A DNA stretch of 64,000 nucleotides from Imperialibacter sp040222385. GTDB taxonomy: Bacteria; Bacteroidota; Bacteroidia; Cytophagales; Cyclobacteriaceae. Position numbers and translations under genes: made by a program. The DNA lies in assembly GCF_040222385.1 (NCBI RefSeq), contig NZ_JAVKDF010000017.1, positions 186,001-250,000 on the forward strand, in the 5' to 3' direction. Below are positions 8,936 to 16,208 of the stretch, one piece after another; within the stretch, counting starts at the first letter, position 1, and every line of letters starts with the position of its first letter. Below the pieces are notes generated by a model. That model did not search any database, was not told the origin of the DNA, and saw only the letters and a list, made by a program, of their open reading frames with translations.

Positions 8936-9673
8936 ATGAGAAGTTTTGTTTCACGCTTAAGGCGTTTGCGAAGCACCCACTTAATATTCCTATTATGTGG
9001 GTTGTGGGTCCATGATGCGTCCGCACAGGATGATGGACTTAGTGCCTTTAGCCCTTTCCGTATTGGGGCAAAGGTTGGTGCGAACCTAAACCAGTTCAGT
9101 CAGACAGGCATGACACTTGATGTAAATGTTGGCGCAGTTGGCAACTATCAGGTGACAGAAATGATTGCGGTCCGGGGTGAGTTGCTGTACATGGGTATCG
9201 GTGGTGGCTTGGAGAACAGAACCGTTGATTATTCTGAAATCGAGGGAAATGTGTCTTCAATCACTTTTATGAACAGATCAGTGTCGATAAAAAATGCAGA
9301 GCTGCCTGTGATGGCAGTAATCAGCATTCCAACATCGGGAAGCTCTGTTTCTCCAAAAATCCTGATTGGAGCCAGCTATGGTTATTCAGTGGCCTCATTT
9401 GAGACACGGGATAACTATTACAATTTTGCTAATGGCACCACAGGTATTCATTCCAACTCTCGTGAAAACATTACCAGCAGTATGCAAAGCCACCAGTTCG
9501 CTGGCCATGCTGGTTTCGCACTGGAGTATGACCTGGGCAACGGTAAATCCTTTTATCAGGAAATACGCTATCGCCACGGACTAGACAACATTAACATCTA
9601 TTCAGGTTATCCTGGTACCGGAGGAAGACTTATTCCATCCACTCTCAGTATCAACTTTGGGTATTTCTTTTAA
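8936..9673 (+). CDS. Outer-membrane beta-barrel protein (PorT-like family)
   Basis: The 245-residue product has a basic N-terminus, a hydrophobic signal and a cleavage site at ASAQ-DDG. The mature part starts with IGAKVGANLNQF and consists of alternating amphipathic strands, ending in SINFGYFF with a terminal aromatic residue, the signature of an outer-membrane barrel inserted by Bam. The length fits an eight-stranded barrel. It is followed 30 bp later by a large surface lipoprotein gene, so the two are likely cotranscribed and may form a barrel-lipoprotein pair. There is no evidence for a transported substrate. Confidence 0.85.
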   Translation: MRSFVSRLRRLRSTHLIFLLCGLWVHDASAQDDGLSAFSPFRIGAKVGANLNQFSQTGMTLDVNVGAVGNYQVTEMIAVRGELLYMGIGGGLENRTVDYSEIEGNVSSITFMNRSVSIKNAELPVMAVISIPTSGSSVSPKILIGASYGYSVASFETRDNYYNFANGTTGIHSNSRENITSSMQSHQFAGHAGFALEYDLGNGKSFYQEIRYRHGLDNINIYSGYPGTGGRLIPSTLSINFGYFF

Positions 9674-9703
9674 AGATTTAAAAAAACAAACCTTCATAAA
9701 ATC

Positions 9704-12022
9704 ATGAAAACAATTAAACTCAATTTTTTACTCGTAATAATGGCGCTGGGTGTATTCACCTTTACGTCGTGCGAAGATGAATTTACAGAGGAGGACTTCC
9801 TCGACAAGCAAGCTGAATTGGCTGCTGCGCAGCAAAGCTTTGATCTGGAGAAACTGATTCTTCAGTATGAGCTTATGCGTGAGAATGACTCTTTGATGGC
9901 GGTATTCTCAAATCAGCTTGCTGGTATGCTGAAAGATGAAAATACTGAAGCTTTGCGTCAGGCAGGTCTTTTGGCGTCCTACACACTAACAATTGAAAAT
10001 CAGGGTGGTGCGCCACTGGAAGGCGTTACCGTTTCAGTTGGAGGCAGTAACCCTGCAGCCCGTGTGGATGCAGTCACTGATGCCACCGGCCAGGTTATTA
10101 TCAATGATATTGTCATAGGAGCAAGCCCTGTTCAGGTAACTTTGGCAGGCTTCGTTGGCGTTTCTTACATACTGGATTTAGGAACTATTTCCAGCGGTGA
10201 AGAATACTTCCAAATTGGAAGCTACATTTATCCATTAGGAAGACATGAGACTACCCGCATCGTTCTGCTTTCAGCAGATGGCGCAAGCGGAACATTTGCC
10301 ACTGTGAATGGCACAGCAACTATCGAAACTGATCTTACCAACTCGGCATCTGAAGTTCCACAGGATGTGACTATAGTTGCCTATCTCGATGGTACAGATT
10401 TCGACTACGAAAGTGCCCAAAATTTTTTCCACTCATCTGTTGATATTTACGACGTAAGGTTTAGCGGTGAGGGAATTGGCTCAGCTATTGTGGACAATAC
10501 AACAGGTAGGTTCAGCATGTTATTGCCAGCAAATGAAAACGGAATATCATACACACTAATGGTACCTGACGTAACAGCTGACCAAACTATCGTTATTGAT
10601 ACGAGAGACGATTTACCTGTTACTCCAGAACTTGCTACCGTGCCTGCGAGATACGGGCCCGTAAACGGCGGCACGTTCTCCCCATCAATTTCTATTGCTG
10701 GTGCCAAAGCTGTATTCCCTGCACCTACGGGCGCTGGAAATGGCGCAAATTTGACGTTTACGGTGGTTCCTAGGGATTTAAATATCGGATTTACTATTGA
10801 TGGCAATGCAGGTGCTACTCCTAACTCTGGAAACGTTGAATTCGACATTATCAGTGACGGTGGTACTGTTCAGATTTCTCCCACAGCTGCTGTAGCAACT
10901 GCTACTACCCCTACCACGCCAATTGCGCTTCAGACGTCTATTATTGGCGACCTTGATCTAACGGTTGCTGGTGGTGTTGGCTATACAATTGGTGAAGACT
11001 ATGACATTACTATTGATGTACTTTCCGGCGCTACAGTCCTTCAGACTGTTACAGTAACTGAAACCGCCGTGGATGATGGTACTGGAAACGGCGTTCTGCC
11101 AACCATAGACGAAACCGGTGGAAATATCCTTACCAATGGCAGTGATAACCTTAACGCTTTCGGTGTAACTGGCTATCAAGTTACTGTAGTAGAGGTAGCT
11201 CCTGCCGTTGCTCCGACCACAGCTGCAACAATTACAGTTACTTGCGACTGTAGAGTAGATGCTATTCAAACTACTACTACAGGAGTTGGGTATTCTGCCC
11301 CCATCACAGGGATAACTTTTGCTGGAGGCGGCACGGGAGCTGCCTTGCCAGTTGTGGACGTGGTAGCAACCGGGTTTGAATATACTATAGCGATTGACAA
11401 CACCGGTATTACCGTACCTTACACTATTTTGCCAGCGGTAAACTGGTATAACACAACCGTTGCAAGCTTCCCAGACGCTAGCGCAACTGACACAGACGTA
11501 ATCTCTTATACAGAGGCCGGAACAGGCTTGACAGGCAACCTTGACGATCTTCTTGGAATCGACGGCACAGGGAACCTGATCTTGACAAGAACAGTAACCA
11601 ACTTGAGAACTGGAATCTCTTACGCCGCTCCCGTCCTAGAAATTGTTGAGCCAATGGCTATGATGGCTTCGGCTGATGTTGATATCAATTCAGATGGAAC
11701 CATTGGCGGCCTATTCAACGAAGATGGTGGTATGGGTTACACTGGAGTATTCGGCGTAACAATCATGCCTACTCTGGCAACCTCTCCTGGAACAGGCGCC
11801 GCCGTGCAATTGTTTGATTTCACAACTCAGGGAACCAGAGAGGTTCAGTGGAGCACTAACTGGACAGTAACTGACAAAGGCTCCGGCTATTTGGAAGAGT
11901 TGAACAACAGCGCTTTTGGAGCCTACTCCGGACCTACCAGCGTTTACGCCGTTTCTGGAGAAGTATTTGAGTTGACAGTTAAATATGGTTCAGGTGTGCG
12001 CTTGCAAAACGTGAATCAGTGA
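9704..12022 (+). CDS. Large lipoprotein with Ig/CarboxypepD-like domain and degenerate GxGY repeats
   Basis: The 772-residue product has a lipoprotein signal (TFTSC, Cys at about 23), a charged helical stretch (about 25-85), then a beta-rich domain at about 90-155 resembling the carboxypeptidase regulatory fold (GAPLEGVTVSVGG, DATGQVIINDI). The C-terminal two thirds are rich in Thr, Gly, Ala and Val. At least five degenerate copies of a motif of type G-x-G/S-Y followed by a strand and a GGGTGA or PGTGA turn occur at about residues 422, 525, 635, 674 and 725. This suggests a repeating beta-structure such as an adhesin or filament subunit. Function is not recognised. It follows an outer-membrane barrel gene and ends at a strong terminator. 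Confidence 0.8.
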   Translation: MKTIKLNFLLVIMALGVFTFTSCEDEFTEEDFLDKQAELAAAQQSFDLEKLILQYELMRENDSLMAVFSNQLAGMLKDENTEALRQAGLLASYTLTIENQGGAPLEGVTVSVGGSNPAARVDAVTDATGQVIINDIVIGASPVQVTLAGFVGVSYILDLGTISSGEEYFQIGSYIYPLGRHETTRIVLLSADGASGTFATVNGTATIETDLTNSASEVPQDVTIVAYLDGTDFDYESAQNFFHSSVDIYDVRFSGEGIGSAIVDNTTGRFSMLLPANENGISYTLMVPDVTADQTIVIDTRDDLPVTPELATVPARYGPVNGGTFSPSISIAGAKAVFPAPTGAGNGANLTFTVVPRDLNIGFTIDGNAGATPNSGNVEFDIISDGGTVQISPTAAVATATTPTTPIALQTSIIGDLDLTVAGGVGYTIGEDYDITIDVLSGATVLQTVTVTETAVDDGTGNGVLPTIDETGGNILTNGSDNLNAFGVTGYQVTVVEVAPAVAPTTAATITVTCDCRVDAIQTTTTGVGYSAPITGITFAGGGTGAALPVVDVVATGFEYTIAIDNTGITVPYTILPAVNWYNTTVASFPDASATDTDVISYTEAGTGLTGNLDDLLGIDGTGNLILTRTVTNLRTGISYAAPVLEIVEPMAMMASADVDINSDGTIGGLFNEDGGMGYTGVFGVTIMPTLATSPGTGAAVQLFDFTTQGTREVQWSTNWTVTDKGSGYLEELNNSAFGAYSGPTSVYAVSGEVFELTVKYGSGVRLQNVNQ

Positions 12023-12046
12023 CTTGACGATGATCTTTAGACACTT

Positions 12047-12075
12047 AAACCCCGGCAATTGCCGGGGTTTTCTTT
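12047..12075 (+). terminator. Strong intrinsic terminator after the lipoprotein gene
   Basis: A perfect 12-bp-arm inverted repeat centred on AATT (arms 12047-12058 and 12059-12070, core CCCCGGC/GCCGGGG) is followed by a T-rich run. It lies 25 bp after the stop codon at 12022. Confidence 0.93.
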
Positions 12076-12279
12076 TTGTCTTTTCTGGGATGAGTAGATT
12101 AAAGGATAGCAGGATTCTTCATCTGACTTGCCCTTCTTCCGACTACTAACGGTTGAACTGGCCTCGCTCAAGTCGCAAACCACTCACTAAACACCTTGCA
12201 AATCATTTACCGGGCTCTCTTGCAAATGTAGCCTTGCCCTTCAAAAGGAAAACCATATCTTCATTCCACAAAAGTTGAT

Positions 12280-12807
12280 ATGCACCTACTTACCCTTATT
12301 TCAGAAAGGATTGATGCACTGAATGAGTACACTGGACGCCTTATCTCCTGGCTGGCCGGCATCATGGTCTTGGTCTTTTGCTTCGATGTAGCAATGAGGT
12401 ATATTTTTAATGTCAGCTTTGCTTCCGTATTTGAGCTGGAATGGCATTTTTTCGCAGCCATCTTCTTAATTGGTGCCGGCTACACACTCAAACATGACAA
12501 GCATGTAAGGGTCGATGTGTTTTATGGGGAAATGTCGCCCAGGAAGCAGGCATATGTCAACTTCCTTGGAGTGCTGCTATTTCTTCTGCCAATATGTGTA
12601 GTGATCATCAAGACCTCCCTGCTTTTTGTCTATAATTCGTGGATCATCAGAGAAAATTCTCCTGACCCGGGTGGTCTTCCTGCCCGCTATATCATTAAAG
12701 CTTTTATCCCAATCGGCTTCTCTCTTTTGTTTTTACAAGGCATTTCGGTAGCTCTTAAATCGTTGGCCACCATTGTGAACCCATCAAAAAACCAAGACCA
12801 TGAATGA
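12280..12807 (+). CDS. dctQ: TRAP transporter small permease (DctQ)
   Basis: This is the 4-helix small membrane subunit of a tripartite ATP-independent periplasmic transporter, which uses an ion gradient to take up organic acids delivered by a binding protein. The 175-residue protein has four hydrophobic segments and family features ELEWHFFAAIFLIGAGYTL and the HVRVDVFY segment after helix 2. The stop codon overlaps the start of dctM by 8 bp, indicating translational coupling. The matching binding protein is on the opposite strand just beyond dctM. Confidence 0.93.
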   Translation: MHLLTLISERIDALNEYTGRLISWLAGIMVLVFCFDVAMRYIFNVSFASVFELEWHFFAAIFLIGAGYTLKHDKHVRVDVFYGEMSPRKQAYVNFLGVLLFLLPICVVIIKTSLLFVYNSWIIRENSPDPGGLPARYIIKAFIPIGFSLLFLQGISVALKSLATIVNPSKNQDHE

Positions 12808-14119
12808 AGTTTGGGCGCTGGTACTGTTTGGTCTGATATTCATTTTTATTCTTTGGGGATTTCCAGTGGCATTTACATTAGGCGGCCTTTCAGTAATTTT
12901 TGGCCTTATTTTTTTCGATGCCGACTTCTTTTATCTGGTGGCGCTGAGAATTTATGGCACCATGAACAACTTTGTTCTCATAGCTGTACCCTTGTTCGTT
13001 TTTATGGGAATTATGCTGGAGAAATCCGGCCTGGCAGAAAGCCTCCTCGAGACCATGGCGCTCATTTTTGGCAAGTTCAAGGGCGGATTGGCCGTGGCGG
13101 TTGTGCTGGTTGGTGCCATGCTGGCAGCTTCCACAGGGATTGTTGGGGCTACTGTCATTACCATGGGGCTTATTAGCTTACCAACCATGCTCAAGCGGGG
13201 TTTTAGTCCTGAGTTGGCAACAGGCACCATCGCTTCAGCCGGCACTTTAGGTCAAATTATCCCGCCATCTGTGGTTCTGGTATTACTGGGCAGCGTGCTC
13301 AACGTCTCCGTTGGGGATCTCTTCACCGCTGCCGTTGTGCCCGGCGTGGCACTGGTTTTTTGCTACCTGGCTTTCATAATGGGGTATGCCATAGTTAAAC
13401 CAAACAAGGCTCCCGGCATGCCAGAAGAGGAAATCAGGGCTTTCAGAGAAAAAGGAATCACAGGGCAGGTGATCAAAGCCTTCGTACTTCCTCTCCTACT
13501 GATTGTAGCTGTGCTGGGATCCATTTTTGCGGGCATAGCCTCGCCAACTGAGGCGGCAGGGGTTGGTGCCCTTGGAGCAACCTTGCTCACAATCATGTCG
13601 GGCAAGTTCAACCTCGACGTGTTAAAAGGGGTGATGAGAGAAACGACGCACCTCACCACAATGGTCTTTACAATTCTCATTGGCGCAACCGCATTTTCGT
13701 TGGTTTTCAGGGCATTAGGGGGCGACCGATTCCTTATTCAACTCATCGAGAATTCCGACTTGTCTGTTAATGCGTTCTTGTTTGTGGTGATGCTCGCCGT
13801 GTTTGTCGCTGGGTTCTTTATCGACTTTATCGAGATCATATTCATCATCGTGCCAGTGGTGGCACCAATATTTGCCAAGCTTGGCGTTGATCTGGTGTGG
13901 GTTGGAATATTGCTGGCCCTCAACCTCCAAACTTCTTTCCTCACGCCACCTTTTGGTTTCTCACTTTTCTACCTGAAAGGAGTAGCACCAAAACATATCA
14001 CCACCGGGCAACTATATAGAGGCATTGTTCCTTTTGTCCTGATACAGCTTGTATTTCTTCTGCTTGTAGTTCTCTTTCCAGAGATTGTTTCCTTTTTACC
14101 GAACCTGCTCAAAAAGTAG
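12800..14119 (+). CDS. dctM: TRAP transporter large permease (DctM)
   Basis: The 439-residue protein has about 12 hydrophobic segments and DctM hallmarks: PVAFTLGG near the N-terminus, VPLFVFMGIMLEKSGLAE, the VGAMLAASTGIVGATVITMG half-repeat, PPSVVLVLLG, and LNLQTSFLTPPFGFSLFYLKG. It forms the ion-coupled translocation channel together with DctQ, whose gene it overlaps by 8 bp. It converges on the gene of the binding protein, leaving only 13 bp between stop codons. No T-rich hairpin is visible there. Confidence 0.95.
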   Translation: MNEVWALVLFGLIFIFILWGFPVAFTLGGLSVIFGLIFFDADFFYLVALRIYGTMNNFVLIAVPLFVFMGIMLEKSGLAESLLETMALIFGKFKGGLAVAVVLVGAMLAASTGIVGATVITMGLISLPTMLKRGFSPELATGTIASAGTLGQIIPPSVVLVLLGSVLNVSVGDLFTAAVVPGVALVFCYLAFIMGYAIVKPNKAPGMPEEEIRAFREKGITGQVIKAFVLPLLLIVAVLGSIFAGIASPTEAAGVGALGATLLTIMSGKFNLDVLKGVMRETTHLTTMVFTILIGATAFSLVFRALGGDRFLIQLIENSDLSVNAFLFVVMLAVFVAGFFIDFIEIIFIIVPVVAPIFAKLGVDLVWVGILLALNLQTSFLTPPFGFSLFYLKGVAPKHITTGQLYRGIVPFVLIQLVFLLLVVLFPEIVSFLPNLLKK

Positions 14120-14132
14120 ATGAAAAAAAGTC

Positions 14133-15254
14133 CTACTGGCCTAGCACATCATTATAAAAAGCTCGTTCGCTAATATCTGACCAGGGTTTCACCTGATCTC
14201 GAAACATTGTAAAGCTGTCATACACTTTTTTGACAACGGGATCGCTTTGCGCCATATCACCAAGCATCACATCACTTATTTTCTTTAGCTCCCTCAAAAT
14301 CACATCGGGAAGTTTTCTGATATCCGTTCCCTCTTCCTCCCGGAGCTTTTTAAGGTACAAACTGTTCTTTGCGTCAAACTCAGCAAGCATCCATTCATTG
14401 AGCTTAGACGCCCCTGCCCGCACTATTTCTTTCAGATCTGTTGGAAGTGCCTCAAATTTGTCTTTGTTCACCATCTGCTCCAGCACCGAGCCTGGCTCAT
14501 GCCAACCTGGATAATAGTAGTGCTTAGCCACTCTCTGAAATCCCATCAGGTAGTCATGATAGGGGCCAATCCATTCGGCAGCATCGATCACACCTCTTTC
14601 AAGGTTGGTGTAAATTTCGCCACCAGCCTGCAGCACCGACGTGCCGCCAGCCTCCGACAACACCTTTCCACCCAGCCCGGGAATCCTCATTTTCAGGCCT
14701 TTCAGGTCGTCCATTGTGTTCAGCTCCCGGTTGAACCAGCCCGCCATTTGTACGCCGGTATTCCCGGCGATCATGGGCACCAGCCTGAAGGGCTCATACA
14801 GTTCCTCCCACAACGCTATGGCCCCGCTGCTTATGATCCAGGAGTTCATCTGCTGAGCGTTCATGCCAAAAGGAACAGCGGCGAAAAACTGGGCAGCCGG
14901 TACCTTGCCGGCCCAGTAATAGGAGGCACCATGGCCTATCTCAACGGCGCCGCTGCTTACGGCGTCAAACACCTCCAACGCCGGAACCAGCTCTCCTCCG
15001 CCATAAACTTTTATTTTTAGGCGCCCACCACTCATGGTTTCCACCCATTTCGACATCATCACGCAGCCCTCACCCACTACAGGAAAATTTGGAGGCCAGG
15101 TGGTGACCATTTTCCACTCAAACGACTTGTTAAAATTGATGTATGGAGTTTCAATCTGCTTCTTTTCCTCAGTGCAGGCAGTAAGCATTCCGGCTGTGCC
15201 ACCAGCCAGCCCCAATCCGCCTTTCACTAAAAACTTCCGTCTATTGATTTCCAT
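14133..15254 (-). CDS. dctP: TRAP transporter substrate-binding protein (DctP/TakP-like), Tat lipoprotein
   Basis: The 373-residue binding protein begins with a twin-arginine signal (RRKFLVKGG) that ends in a lipobox LTAC with Cys at residue 27, so it is likely exported folded and membrane-anchored. The mature part matches the TRAP binding family: KMVTTWPPNFP, the conserved Arg in LKGLKMRIPG that pairs with substrate carboxylate, and IDAAEWIGPYHD. These features resemble TakP-type proteins that bind 2-oxo acids; the ligand is an inference. It is encoded opposite dctQM, and its first 14 bp overlap the end of an ion-channel gene on the same strand, an unusual coupling. Confidence 0.93.
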   Translation of the reverse strand: MEINRRKFLVKGGLGLAGGTAGMLTACTEEKKQIETPYINFNKSFEWKMVTTWPPNFPVVGEGCVMMSKWVETMSGGRLKIKVYGGGELVPALEVFDAVSSGAVEIGHGASYYWAGKVPAAQFFAAVPFGMNAQQMNSWIISSGAIALWEELYEPFRLVPMIAGNTGVQMAGWFNRELNTMDDLKGLKMRIPGLGGKVLSEAGGTSVLQAGGEIYTNLERGVIDAAEWIGPYHDYLMGFQRVAKHYYYPGWHEPGSVLEQMVNKDKFEALPTDLKEIVRAGASKLNEWMLAEFDAKNSLYLKKLREEEGTDIRKLPDVILRELKKISDVMLGDMAQSDPVVKKVYDSFTMFRDQVKPWSDISERAFYNDVLGQ

Positions 15255-16014
15255 TCTTTTGGGATTTGGACAACTCTTCCAGCTTCTCAGTAAGCGTATC
15301 TAGTTTCTTCTCAACCTCCATCAACTTATCATGCACCCGATTAACGTTCACCTGAATATCTTCATCCTCAATAAAATAGTCAGTAATCGTTGCAATCATG
15401 GTAGCACCAATAATCATCCCGGCAAAAATAAGAACGACAGAAAGCACCTTTCCTTCAGGCGTCACGGGTGGTATATCCTGCAGAAAGCCAACTGTCATAG
15501 TGGTAATTGTTGTCCACCACAGGGAATCAGTGAACGTGGAGATATGAGGGTTAGAATCTCGCTCGGCATGATAGAAACTGATCGTGAAAAGCAACACAAC
15601 AACTATATTAAGAATGACCACGTTCCGAAAGGTGCTAAAGGAAGTCTTTCTATTAAAAAACTGGAAAACGTACTTTGCTGATCGGAGAACCCGTAAGAGC
15701 TTGAAAATCTTAAAGATCCTAGCCGCCCGGAGAAATCCAACTGTCGGTATAGAAGCAACAAAGTCTACCCAGTTATTGGCAACAAACTTCCACTTATTCT
15801 CTGCCTTCCAAAGCCCGTTGAAAAAGTCATACAGAAAAATCATACATATGGCGAAATCGACATAATATGTTATATCGTCTACCAGCGGAGTATACTCTGT
15901 GACTGAACTCACGTATAACTCCACCACCACATACAGTGACAGCCAAAGCAAAAGTTTTTCAAATTTCGTCGCCTTGGGTGGCTGCTCTAAATTATCCTCT
16001 GCTACCGATTCCAT
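15241..16014 (-). CDS. Voltage-gated ion channel with atypical pore filter
   Basis: The 257-residue protein has six hydrophobic segments. Segment S4 carries a basic residue at every third position (R96, R99, K102, K105, R108, R111, K114), a full voltage-sensor array. The pore loop reads TTITTMTVGFLQD at residues 168-180: the potassium filter TVGYGD is changed to TVGF-L-Q-D, losing the second glycine. A charged coiled coil follows S6 (about 225-250). The family is the prokaryotic KvAP-like channels, but ion selectivity cannot be assumed. The stop codon overlaps the start of dctP by 14 bp, so both proteins are made from one transcript. Confidence 0.88.
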   Translation of the reverse strand: MESVAEDNLEQPPKATKFEKLLLWLSLYVVVELYVSSVTEYTPLVDDITYYVDFAICMIFLYDFFNGLWKAENKWKFVANNWVDFVASIPTVGFLRAARIFKIFKLLRVLRSAKYVFQFFNRKTSFSTFRNVVILNIVVVLLFTISFYHAERDSNPHISTFTDSLWWTTITTMTVGFLQDIPPVTPEGKVLSVVLIFAGMIIGATMIATITDYFIEDEDIQVNVNRVHDKLMEVEKKLDTLTEKLEELSKSQKNGNQ

Positions 16015-16208
16015 TCAAGATTTCTATTTCGGCCTGAAAATAAGAAATAAAGAATGGAATTGGTATTACATTTTTATGAAGCTTGAATACGCCAAATTGT
16101 CTGAAAAGTCGACGGATGATCTAGTTTTTCTGTCATTTTGACCTAAAAATAATCCTATTGCGGCCTGGTTCGGTATTTGACCTATGGATAAGCACAAAAG
16201 AAAAAGAG

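Noticed and set aside
16140..16208. CIRCE heat-shock operator before clpB, and a TTG start at 16158
   Set aside because: No TTAGCACTC-N9-GAGTGCTAA pattern is present, and the ATG at 16209 gives the family N-terminus.
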